Translations under genes and position numbers: made by a program | Assembly (NCBI GenBank): GCA_016842085.1 | Contig: JAEVEX010000006.1 | Coordinates: forward strand, 1 to 64,000 | Reading direction: 5' to 3' | Length of the DNA: 64,000 bases | From: Candidatus Thermoflexus tengchongensis | GTDB lineage: Bacteria; Chloroflexota; Anaerolineae; Thermoflexales; Thermoflexaceae | Part shown: positions 10,294 through 18,959 of the stretch, one piece after another | Numbering within the stretch: position 1 is the first letter of the stretch | Layout: every line of letters starts with the position of its first letter | Notes under the pieces: generated by a model | The model's input: the letters and a program-made list of their open reading frames with translations, nothing else | What the model was told of the DNA's origin: nothing | Database searches by the model: none

Positions 10294-11280
10294 TTAATCC
10301 TCCATCCGGATGCGGGGATCCAGCAGCGGGTAGACGAAGTCCGTGATCAGGTTGGCCAGCACAATGGCCGCTGTGGTGAGGATCAGCAACCCCCGCATCA
10401 TGCCGTAATCCCGGTGATCCAGGGCGAACTTGAAGAACCATCCGATCCCGGGATAATGGAAGACCGTTTCGATCAGGACGGATCCCCCAAACATCCCACC
10501 GAAGGCCAGGGCCAGGCCGGTGACCATAGGGAGGATCGCATTGCGCCCGACATAATGAGTAAGGATGCGGCGTTCCGGGAGGCCCCGGGCCCTGGCGAAG
10601 GTGATGAAATCCTCCCCCAGCACGGAGATCGCGCTTCCTTTCATCGCCAGAGCCCATGCCCCGATGTTCTCGAGCGTATAGGCCAGGATCGGCAGCGCGG
10701 CGTGGTGGAACACGCTGAGGATGAAGGGCAGGTTGAACCCGGGGGTCAGGCTGCTGTCGTAGGCCCCCTTCGAGGGAAACCATTTCAGGTTAAGGGCGAA
10801 GAGGATCAGCAGCAGGAGCGCGGTCAGGTAATCGGGCGTCGCATCGGTCAGGGAGGCGTAGCTGGTGATCAGGGGGTCAAGCCAGGAGCGCCGGCGGACA
10901 GCGATCACCAATCCCAGCAGAGCTCCGATTCCGAAGCTCAGGAGGAGGGAGATCGACAGGACGAAGACTGTCCAGGGCAGGGCCTGGAAGAGGATCTGGT
11001 TCACGGAGATCCGGTAAAAGTAGGAAAAGCCCAGGTTCCCCCGCAGAAGCTCCCCCAGCCACTCCAGATAGCGGTCCAGGAGCGGGCGGGTGGGGTCATA
11101 CCCCACCATGCTGCGCACCTGGGCATAGGCCACCTCAATGGAGACGCCGCGGGTCTGGGCGATCTCCTGAGCCATCAGGTAGAAGATATCCCCTGGCGCC
11201 TGTTCGACCACCACGAAGGTGATGCTGGCGACCAGCCAGATGGTCAGCGCGGCCAGAAGCACCCGTCGGATCCACCGCAT
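10294..11280 (-). CDS. ABC transporter permease (DppB-like)
   Basis: MRWIRRVLLAALTIWLVASITFVVVEQAPGD...FITFARARGLPERRI...ETVFHYPGIG. Confidence 0.93.
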   Translation of the reverse strand: MRWIRRVLLAALTIWLVASITFVVVEQAPGDIFYLMAQEIAQTRGVSIEVAYAQVRSMVGYDPTRPLLDRYLEWLGELLRGNLGFSYFYRISVNQILFQALPWTVFVLSISLLLSFGIGALLGLVIAVRRRSWLDPLITSYASLTDATPDYLTALLLLILFALNLKWFPSKGAYDSSLTPGFNLPFILSVFHHAALPILAYTLENIGAWALAMKGSAISVLGEDFITFARARGLPERRILTHYVGRNAILPMVTGLALAFGGMFGGSVLIETVFHYPGIGWFFKFALDHRDYGMMRGLLILTTAAIVLANLITDFVYPLLDPRIRMED

Positions 11281-11377
11281 GCGGACTTTGTCCTTTTTCG
11301 CGATCCATCAGGAGATGCGCGGTTGATTTCCCCATGGAAATCAGATCCGGACAGCTCGCTCCGCCGGAGCGGTTGCA

Positions 11378-11412
11378 GGGCAGGCCGGACATCCTGAGCG
11401 TCCGGCCTGCCC
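11378..11412. other. Strong intra-operon stem-loop between substrate-binding protein and permease genes
   Basis: 13-bp perfect inverted repeat GGGCAGGCCGGAC / GTCCGGCCTGCCC with 9-nt loop, no U-tract. Confidence 0.7.
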
Positions 11413-11473
11413 CCTTGTCCTGCACGTGAGCAGATTTCCCGGGGAAGCCGCGTAGCCGCTGTTCCCATGATCG

Positions 11474-13285
11474 CTACGGAGCCGGCTTCAGGATCCCCTC
11501 GATGAGCAGGTGGGCGTAAAAGCGCTCGATCGCACCCGGAGCCACCGTCCACAGCGGGTCGTTCTCCGCCGGCCACCCGGTCACCCGGACGCCGTCCACG
11601 TGGAAGATCATCAATCGCTTCTCCAGCAGGCTGAGGACCGGGAGGTTCTCGTTGGTGATCCAGGCCAGCTGGCGGACGATGGCCTTCTGGCGCTCCGGAT
11701 CTGGCTCCTTCAGCAGGCGGTCCAGCGCCTGGGCGATGTTCACGTCTTCTCCCTGGGGCCCCTTCGCCGCGGTCATCAGATCCTTCGCCCCGGTGAACTC
11801 CGCCGCCTCCCCCTGGTAGAGGCGATCGTAGCCGGTCAGCGGATGGGCGGTGCCCCACCAGGCGCTGCCGAACTGGATCGCCATATCGAACTGGCCGCCC
11901 CGCAGGGTGGTCGGATACACCCCGGGTTCGACGGCCCGGGTCCGAACCTGGAAGCCCTGGTTGTTCAGCTGGGTGGCGATGGCCTCTGCAGCCAGCACCC
12001 AGTCGGTGGCCCCGGCCTGAGCCAGGATCTCAAATTCAGGGGTTCGACCCGCCGGATCCCGCCACTTGCCATCCGGCCCCTTCGTCCAGCCCAGCTCTTT
12101 GAGCAGGGCTTCTGCCTTCGCCGGATCGGGATGGTAAGCGGTGAGGGTGCCCAGGAAATCCTTCCCCAGCCATTGCTCCTCAAAGGACTTGAGGACACCG
12201 TGGGAATAGGGGGCCGAGGTAAGCCCGGCGAAGTAAGCGACCTCCCGCACCTTGTCGCGATCGATCAGATAGGCGATGGCCTTGCGGAAGCGGACATCGT
12301 TGAAGGGCGCTTTGCGCAGGTTGAAGAGCAGGGCGAACTCCGAGAGATCGGTGACCAGGTGGAGACGCGTCTTCGGCTGCCGCTGCAGGATCTGGTCCGC
12401 AACGTCCTTCGGGGCGGCCGCGTGGCTGGCGTCCAGCTCCCCGGCTAGGTGGAACGCCCACATCACCTCGTTCGAGGTCCAGCGCAGGAAGCGGATGCGA
12501 TCGATCTGGATCCTGTTCGCGGCGTAATGGTGCGGGTTCTTCGTCAGGATCATCTCTGAGGCGCTGACGCTCTCCACCTGGAAGGGGCCGATGGCGATGG
12601 GCTTCTCCGGCTTGAAGTTGGAGACCTCCTGGCGGACTTTGTTCAGTGCCTCCTCGGCCTCGGGGCCGGTCTGACCCAGCCACTTGGCGGCCTCCTCGGC
12701 GAATTTCCCATAGGCTGCCATGTTGACCAGGATGGGGGCGCTGCTGATGAGGGCCCTGGGGTTCGCCAGCGGTTGCTTCCACACGATGACTGCTGTCCGA
12801 TCGTCGGGCGTCTCCACCCGATCCACCTCACCGGGCCAGTTCCACATCAACTTCATCAGGATAAAGGAGGCCCACACATCCTTGCTGGTGAAGGGCGTTC
12901 CATCCGACCAGCCAGTCTGCCGCAGCCGGAAGGTGATCCGGTCCGGGGCTTCCTGGAAGGATTCCGCCAGGCTGGGGATCGCCTCGCCGGTGGCGGGGAC
13001 ATAGATCAGGAGGGGCTGGAAAACGAACCACCAGGCCCCGCCGACCCCGCCGGGAGCGAAGGGGTTGCCATGATAGGCCGGTGGGACCTCCCATCCGGTG
13101 CCCAGCACGAATTCCTTCGGGCGTGGGACAGGGGTGGGGGTGACGACTTTTTCGATCACAACGGGGGTGGGGGAAGCGGCTGGCCCGGGGGAGGGCGTGG
13201 GGGCAGGCGCGCAGGCACTCAGCACGAGGGCCAGCGCCGTGATGACGAAAACACACCACGTTATCATACCGGATCCTCGGGACAT
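11474..13285 (-). CDS. ABC transporter substrate-binding lipoprotein (SBP_bac_5 family)
   Basis: Lipobox LVLSACAPAP; VRFRKAIAYLIDRDKV; family-5 solute-binding features. Confidence 0.92.
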   Translation of the reverse strand: MSRGSGMITWCVFVITALALVLSACAPAPTPSPGPAASPTPVVIEKVVTPTPVPRPKEFVLGTGWEVPPAYHGNPFAPGGVGGAWWFVFQPLLIYVPATGEAIPSLAESFQEAPDRITFRLRQTGWSDGTPFTSKDVWASFILMKLMWNWPGEVDRVETPDDRTAVIVWKQPLANPRALISSAPILVNMAAYGKFAEEAAKWLGQTGPEAEEALNKVRQEVSNFKPEKPIAIGPFQVESVSASEMILTKNPHHYAANRIQIDRIRFLRWTSNEVMWAFHLAGELDASHAAAPKDVADQILQRQPKTRLHLVTDLSEFALLFNLRKAPFNDVRFRKAIAYLIDRDKVREVAYFAGLTSAPYSHGVLKSFEEQWLGKDFLGTLTAYHPDPAKAEALLKELGWTKGPDGKWRDPAGRTPEFEILAQAGATDWVLAAEAIATQLNNQGFQVRTRAVEPGVYPTTLRGGQFDMAIQFGSAWWGTAHPLTGYDRLYQGEAAEFTGAKDLMTAAKGPQGEDVNIAQALDRLLKEPDPERQKAIVRQLAWITNENLPVLSLLEKRLMIFHVDGVRVTGWPAENDPLWTVAPGAIERFYAHLLIEGILKPAP

Positions 13286-13307
13286 GGCGAACCTCCTCTC
13301 CTCAGGA

Positions 13308-14306
13308 TCAGGTGAGAGGGCTCCCGCACGACTGACGGATGATCAATTGGGTTTCGATCCGGATGTGGAGGGCCGGTTGCTCCGGGTTTTTGATGAGATC
13401 CAGCAGCCGTGCGACAGCCAGAACCGCCATTTTGGACCGGAAGACCCGCATGGTGGTGAGGGGGGGCTCGGTGTGCACCGCGAGGGGATCATCGTCGAAG
13501 CCGACCACGGCGATATCCTCCGGGATCCGCAGGCCGTGTGCCCGGATCGCCCGCATGGCGCTGGCGGCTGTCGGATCGTTAGCGGCGACCACCGCCGTGG
13601 GCCGGGCCCGTTGGAGCAGCGTGCTCATCGCCAGGAATCCCCCTTCGAAACCCCGCTCGCCCTCCGCCACCAGTGCCGGATCGAAGGGCATGCCATGAGC
13701 CTCCAGGGCCTGACGGTAACCTTCGAGCCGCTCCCGAAAGCTCAGGTTGTCCAGCGTCTCCGCGATAAAGGCGATGCGGCGATGCCCCAGGCGGATCAGA
13801 TGGGCAGTCGCCTGGAAGGCACCGCCGGTGTTGTCCGTGAAGACACTATCTACTCCCGGCACGTGGTTGTCAACCAGCACCACCGGAAGGCCACGCTCTT
13901 TTAACCCCTGGATCAGGGAGGCGGGCAGATCGCAGCCCACCAGGAGCAGGCCATCCACGCGGTTTTCCTTAATCAGGGCAGGGAGCGCCTCGTCCTCCAC
14001 GGTGGCGAACTGGAGATGGTAGCGATGCCGGCGCAGCTCACGCTCTACGGCCGTCAGGATTTCGCCGTAGAAGGTGTGTGGGGAAAGGGATTGGAGCGCA
14101 TGGATCAGAAAGCCGACATTCTCCGTGCGGCGCAGCACCAGGCTGCGGGCGGCCATATCCGGGGCATACCCCAGCTCCTCTGCAATTCGCAGAATCCGCT
14201 GGCGGGTTGTCTCATCCACCCGCCCCCGCCCGCTCAACGCCCGCGAGACGGTCGCAACCGAAACCCCCGCTCGTTTTGCAATCGCTTTCAAAGTAGGGCG
14301 AGACAT
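13308..14306 (-). CDS. LacI-family transcriptional regulator
   Basis: MSRPTLKAIAKRAGVSVATVSRALSGRGRVDETTRQRI plus periplasmic-binding-like sensor domain. Confidence 0.95.
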   Translation of the reverse strand: MSRPTLKAIAKRAGVSVATVSRALSGRGRVDETTRQRILRIAEELGYAPDMAARSLVLRRTENVGFLIHALQSLSPHTFYGEILTAVERELRRHRYHLQFATVEDEALPALIKENRVDGLLLVGCDLPASLIQGLKERGLPVVLVDNHVPGVDSVFTDNTGGAFQATAHLIRLGHRRIAFIAETLDNLSFRERLEGYRQALEAHGMPFDPALVAEGERGFEGGFLAMSTLLQRARPTAVVAANDPTAASAMRAIRAHGLRIPEDIAVVGFDDDPLAVHTEPPLTTMRVFRSKMAVLAVARLLDLIKNPEQPALHIRIETQLIIRQSCGSPLT

Positions 14307-14416
14307 AACGCCATAAAACTCGATTAAATTGTCGATACATGCAGATAATTATTTTATATTAATGGAAATATTTTCAATAAAACCCAATATTAGAATTTAT
14401 ATTTGCGAACAACAAT

Positions 14417-14432
14417 TGAGAAATCGTTTTCA
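14417..14432. promoter_or_regulatory. Candidate LacI-family operator
   Basis: TGAGAAATCGTTTTCA, imperfect palindrome GAAAtCGtTTTC centred on CG, in the AT-rich region upstream of the lacI-type gene. Confidence 0.4.
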
Positions 14433-14736
14433 TAGTAATTTTATCCAACAGGAGGGGATTTGTCAAGAGGGTGCTTGGGGGGCCGTTCGAAAAATCAGGA
14501 GACGGGTAAGCCGAAGGCGAGGTCTCAGGAGGAAGGAAGAAAAGGCACAAAGCCGGTGAGGGATCCTTCCGGTAGGATTGGACCAGAGAGGATAGGGTGG
14601 AGAGGGGAAAGCGAGACTGACGGCCTTTCCCTCTTTCTGGGTTTGGGTGGGCCATGGGTTCCCCTGCCCCCATCCGTGGTATCCCCCGCCCGCGGAATCC
14701 GAAACCCCATGCGGCGGGGGGATTACACCCTCCTAA

Positions 14737-15021
14737 TACAGTGATGCCACCCTGGAAGAGCTGGTGGTGCTTCACCGGCCGCGCATTCGGGAGAAGTACG
14801 GCCTCAGCGACGAGGATATTCGCACCGTGGTGGCGCTGATTCTCCTCCGGGGAGAGCACATCACGCCCCAGGTACAGATCCGTGCATGTCGTGACCCTCA
14901 CGATGACAGGTTCCTCGAGGGGGCGGTGAGCGGCCGGGCGGACCTCATTGTCAGCGGCGACGAGGATCTGCTTGTCCTCCCCACGTTACTGCCATTCCCG
15001 GAGTGGCTGCTCCCAGCCTGA
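14737..15021 (+). pseudogene. Truncated PIN-domain toxin-like fragment
   Basis: DATLEELVVLHRPRIREKYGLSDEDIRTVVALILLRGEH...CRDPHDDRFLEGAVSGRADLIVSGDEDLLVLP matches C-terminal half of PIN proteins; N-terminal half missing and in-frame TAA at 14734. Confidence 0.65.
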
Positions 15022-15067
15022 CTAGGAACCGGCCGCCGGGCGAGGACCCTGCCCATCGCTTTCACCC
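15011..15067 (-). pseudogene. Relic of the N-terminus of a third Tat-type Cys-rich peptide gene
   Basis: Minus-strand reading VKAMGRVLARRPVPSQAG resembles VEAMGRVLTRRRFLAKLAG of the gene at 15641-16007; nucleotide similarity over about 50 nt. Confidence 0.55.
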
Positions 15068-15101
15068 CCTATGCGTGCTGGAGCTCCACAAACTTCGATC
15101 G

Positions 15102-15608
15102 TTACTCCGGCAAGCGGGCCCTCCACTTCCAGAAGCCAATATGGATCGGAGCCGGCCCCCAGAGCCCCCACTCCTGAAGGATCCGTCGCATCGCCCGGTC
15201 GCCTTCCGGAGAGACGGAATACCAGAGGCCATCAAATTGAGTTGAGCCGGGGCCGATCAGGCCTTCCAGGAATACCACTCCCGACGCGCCGTTCCGGGGT
15301 GGATAGTAGATCAGGCGATCCCATGGGATCCATTTGCCTCCCTCCCGGATGTAGCGGGTGATGACCACGCCTTCTCCCGGATGGGGGGAAGGATCCATGG
15401 GATGGGTGATGTCTTCGAAGCCAAAGAAGGCGAAGGCCTGAAGGAGCTGGGGATCTGTGATCTCCACCTCCCTGCATAATCCAGGGACACGGATGACAAC
15501 CTTATCAGGCGGGCCTTTTGCCAGCACGGGTCCCGGAGCCATCATCCAGACCAGCCAGGGGACCCATGCGATGCCCAGCAGGGCCATCTTGCGGCTTTTC
15601 AAGAGCAT
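15102..15608 (-). CDS. Putative secreted protein of unknown function
   Basis: MLLKSRKMALLGIAWVPWLVWMMAPGPVLAKGPPDKVVIRVPGLCREVEI, signal peptide; good AAGGAGGT ribosome-binding site. Confidence 0.65.
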   Translation of the reverse strand: MLLKSRKMALLGIAWVPWLVWMMAPGPVLAKGPPDKVVIRVPGLCREVEITDPQLLQAFAFFGFEDITHPMDPSPHPGEGVVITRYIREGGKWIPWDRLIYYPPRNGASGVVFLEGLIGPGSTQFDGLWYSVSPEGDRAMRRILQEWGLWGPAPIHIGFWKWRARLPE

Positions 15609-15640
15609 AAATACCTCCTTCCAAGGAGCGATCGGTCGCT

Positions 15641-16007
15641 TTACGCATCCAATGAGGTGCGGCCATAGAACACGACGTAAGAGCCATACACGTATTGGCA
15701 ATTGGGCTGGCATGGGGCATCTTTCATCAGGCACTCGCAACATGAGGTAAGCAAAGCCCGTGCTGTCCGTGCAATACCAGCACCACTGGCCCGCGGAGAT
15801 CGAAGATGGGCAGCCGCTGGGACATGGAGTCGAAGAAGGGGGTCGGCATAGTTGGTAGCATCCATAGGTATAAGCGTAGGCTTCTTGAGCGAACACAGGA
15901 ATCAGGGAGAGCGCCATGCCCAGGATACTCCCTGCCAGTTTCGCCAGGAACCGCCGCCGGGTGAGAACCCGGCCCATCGCTTCCACCAGCTCCTCCTGAA
16001 CGGTCAT
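15641..16007 (-). pseudogene. Tat-signal cysteine-rich secreted peptide with a single-nucleotide frameshift
   Basis: MTVQEELVEAMGRVLTRRRFLAKLAG...CYQLCRPPSSTPCPSGCPSSISAGQWCWYCTDSTGFAY then +1 shift to SCCECLMKDAPCQPNCQYVYGSYVVFYGRTSLDA*; span is 367 nt, not divisible by 3. Confidence 0.65.
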
Positions 16008-16984
16008 CGCTCCCCCTCGGAGGAAGGCCCATGCGGTCCCTCCACCACGCGGCGCAGGTCCGCACATCCCAGCCGCAATCCCCACTGGAGCACCCGGTAG
16101 CGGAAGTTCCCCTCCTCCCAGAGCAGGGCGGTGGCGTCCTCCGGGGGGCTCTGGATACAGCGGGCGGGCTGGCCGCGGACGAGCAGGCGCTCTGTCGGAC
16201 CGATTGGATTGGGCGGCCCGCCCTGCCATCCCCGCCGGGCGGTCTCCACCACCAGCACCCCATAGCCCCGCGAAAAGACCGGTGCCTCCACCCACCCTCC
16301 TTCTCGACTCCACACTCCCTCTCGTCCCCACCATAGCCGTTCCTGTTCCTGAACCACCGGGATATACACTTCGCGTATCGCCCCAGGCAGATCCTTCACT
16401 TCCAGCTCCTTTAAAAAGGACCCTTCCGGCAGCCACCTGACCCCCAGGGGTTGGAAGGGCAGCCGCACCACCAGCACCACCACCCGCAACGAGGCTTCCC
16501 CCAATGGCCCTATCACCCGGCCTGTCAGCTCCCAGCATCCTTCGCTGGGGAAATACATGCTGCCCGCCTGAAACCCCAACATCCCATACCCCGGCAGATC
16601 ATATTTGCCCACGGCCGGGGGAGCTGGAGCATCCAGCCGGCGCCCCACCACCTCCAGCCGGCCCGGAATCCCCCGATCCCATCCCATTTTCCAGACCAGC
16701 GAGCCATCTGGACGCCACTGCTCGGGATCAGGGGCGATCGTCCCAGCGCCATCCATCCACAGAACACCATTTCCATGGCGCTCAGGGACAGGCGGGCCCA
16801 CGCGAATGGGATCCGGTGGATTGCGGCCGTTGGGAGAGGTGACTGGACACGCGCGGAGGGCAGAGGAGGTGAGGGTGGGGAGAGAAGGAGGCAGGCGGGT
16901 GGAGTCCCCAACGAAGGATTTCCGTTGGGAAGAAGTAAGCGCGCATGCGGTCGCCAGAAGGCAAACGATCAACCCTCGACGCAA
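16004..16984 (-). CDS. Putative lipoprotein of unknown function (paralog of 18958-19588 product)
   Basis: MRRGLIVCLLATACALTSS lipobox (TTG start); overlaps next gene by ATGA. Confidence 0.65.
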   Translation of the reverse strand: MRRGLIVCLLATACALTSSQRKSFVGDSTRLPPSLPTLTSSALRACPVTSPNGRNPPDPIRVGPPVPERHGNGVLWMDGAGTIAPDPEQWRPDGSLVWKMGWDRGIPGRLEVVGRRLDAPAPPAVGKYDLPGYGMLGFQAGSMYFPSEGCWELTGRVIGPLGEASLRVVVLVVRLPFQPLGVRWLPEGSFLKELEVKDLPGAIREVYIPVVQEQERLWWGREGVWSREGGWVEAPVFSRGYGVLVVETARRGWQGGPPNPIGPTERLLVRGQPARCIQSPPEDATALLWEEGNFRYRVLQWGLRLGCADLRRVVEGPHGPSSEGER

Positions 16985-16991
16985 GGCACCT

Positions 16992-17369
16992 TCACTCCCC
17001 CATGCCCGGCTCTGGAGCATAACCTGTCCGCTCATACCAGGAAGCAAACACCTTATCGCAATCCCGAGCGCAGGTAGCCCCCGGGTTCTTAGCCTCACAG
17101 CATTTATACGTGCGGGATCCGTAGTCGCAGAACCAGCACCACTTCGTCTGATACGGATGGTTACCGGTCGAGCAATCCGGCAAGCTCAGCGGACCTCCAG
17201 GGGGGTGACAGAGATGACAGCAGGCCACATCATAGGCTTCGACAAAGGAAACCCGCCGCATCGCCATGGCTGCCCCCAGGACGGCCGCCCCCAGCCTGAC
17301 CAGGAACTGGGGGCGGGCGATCACCCGCCCCACGGCCTCCACCAGCGCTTCGTGAAACGTCATCGCCAT
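16992..17369 (-). CDS. Cysteine-rich secreted peptide (intact paralog)
   Basis: MAMTFHEALVEAVGRVIARPQFLVRLGAAVLG...CCHLCHPPGG...WCWFCDYGSRTYKCCEAKNPGATCARDC; 10 Cys; aligns to 15641-16007 product. Confidence 0.65.
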   Translation of the reverse strand: MAMTFHEALVEAVGRVIARPQFLVRLGAAVLGAAMAMRRVSFVEAYDVACCHLCHPPGGPLSLPDCSTGNHPYQTKWCWFCDYGSRTYKCCEAKNPGATCARDCDKVFASWYERTGYAPEPGMGE

Positions 17370-17742
17370 ACTCCCATAGGGATCATTAGACCCCGTCCCA
17401 GCCGATGCGGATCCCCCCGGAGCATCCATCCCTGCCGGCATAACCGCCTGACTGGGAAACCGATAACCGTGCCCCTCCTCCTACCCGCAGGCCCCCATCT
17501 ACCTATCCCCCATCATAGCCGCCTTGCGGCCCCATGGATCCGCCCGGAGAGGAGCACCTGGCCTACCGGCTGGTGGGCCGTCCGTTCCCCACCGTCGCCG
17601 CGGGAACCCGGAGCCCCGCTCCGGTGTATTCCCTCATGAAAATCCCCTTCGGAGCCCGGCGGCCCCCGGGCCCGGGATCGCCCCGGGGAGAAGGAGCCGG
17701 GCTCCGGAAAAGGGGCCGAACGCCGGAGAACAGGAGGCCGAT

Positions 17743-18477
17743 ATGCGTGAAGCGATTCTCTGGGTGCGGGATGCGCCGGCGATCGCCGTCGCCCTGGCCC
17801 GGGCCCTCACCGAAACCCTTGGACAGCCCGCTCGCCCCTTCCCACTCTCCGCTTCCCATCTTCCGCCCGGGCCCGCGCTGCTGGAGCTGCGGGCCCCCGG
17901 AGCCGCCCTGCTGCTCCGGGCCGCGGCCCGCTCACGGGCTTTCCCTCTTGCCGTCATGACCACCAGCCCTACTCCCCTGGAGGCGTGGGTGATCGGGGAG
18001 CTGGGCCTGGAGGGGGTGATCGATAAGCAGGAGCCCTGGCCCCGCTTTGTGGAGCGGGTGGAGGCGCTGCTCCGGGGGGAGCCCGCCTGGTCCCCCCATT
18101 CCTGGACCGCCCGGCAGGCCTTCGAACCGGCCTGGGGGAGGCGGCTGCGAAGCCTGAGCCCGGCGGACTGGCAGCGATGGCGGGATCTGACCACCGGGCT
18201 GCCGGTGAAAGCCCTGGCCTGCCGCTGGGAGTTGTCTCGCCAGGGAGCGGTGAAGGGATTGGTGCGGCTATATCGACGGCTGGGAGTAGCGGACCGATGG
18301 GCCGCTGCCCTCCTGGCCCATGAGCTGGGCATCGTGCGGTTCGAGGAGGGAAGGATCGGCTGGTCCGAAGCCATTGAGGCGTATCTCGCCGGTCGGGAGC
18401 CGGACCTCCTCTCGCAGCGCTCAATCTCCGCCGCAGTCTCCGCCCTCGCGGGGATGCTGCCGCACGAATCACCTTAA
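17743..18477 (+). CDS. Putative DNA-binding response-regulator-like protein with LuxR-type HTH
   Basis: MREAILWVRDAPAIAVALARALTE... C-terminal LSPADWQRWRDLTTGLPVKALACRWELSRQGAVKGLVRLYRRLGVADR resembles a LuxR-like HTH; receiver-like N-terminus degenerate. Confidence 0.5.
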   Translation: MREAILWVRDAPAIAVALARALTETLGQPARPFPLSASHLPPGPALLELRAPGAALLLRAAARSRAFPLAVMTTSPTPLEAWVIGELGLEGVIDKQEPWPRFVERVEALLRGEPAWSPHSWTARQAFEPAWGRRLRSLSPADWQRWRDLTTGLPVKALACRWELSRQGAVKGLVRLYRRLGVADRWAAALLAHELGIVRFEEGRIGWSEAIEAYLAGREPDLLSQRSISAAVSALAGMLPHESP

Positions 18478-18641
18478 TACGAGAACCGCGCAGGGCAACT
18501 GCTTGCAGTTGCCCTACTTCCACGACAGGATGGCGTTCTTACCTTTCCGCCGGGGAGGCGCCCTGGCAGTAACGGCCCGCGTATTCCACATCAGAGGCGT
18601 AGACTTTTGTGCCGTCCCCTGCGCATGGAGCGCCCACATCC

Positions 18642-18959
18642 TTACTCTTGTTCTTCGTTCAGCTCCTTCAGGATTCGCTCCAGGTCCTCCAGAGGGATCC
18701 ATCCCCATGCGTGGAGGCGGTGGGATCGATCCAGGACCGCGGTGGCCGGCAAGACGTTGAATCCGTATTGTCGTCGCAGATCCCCCTCCGGATCGTGAAG
18801 CCAGCGGATCTCGGAAGCCCCGGCCGATTGCAGAGCGCGGCAGGCGGCCTCTTCCCCTTCGCAGATCCCCACGAGGAAGCGCCGGATAGGAGCGGGCAAC
18901 CTCTTCGTGGCCTCGAGGAATTCCGCGCATGCGCTGCAGTCGGAGGAGACAAAGAGCAT
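18642..18959 (-). pseudogene. Truncated thioredoxin-fold/MauD-like protein fragment
   Basis: MLFVSSDCSACAEFLEATKRLP...RRQYGFNVLPATAVLDRSHRLHAWG; CxxC and cis-Pro region present, N-terminal part of fold missing. Confidence 0.5.

Noticed and set aside
10414-11397. 327-aa plus-strand ORF opposite the permease gene
   Set aside because: Shadow ORF of the dppB-like gene; composition bias only.
17524-17742. N-terminal extension of the HTH protein (317-aa ORF)
   Set aside because: Extension is Pro/Arg/Gly-rich with no homology; ATG at 17743 with AGGAGG-like site is a better start.
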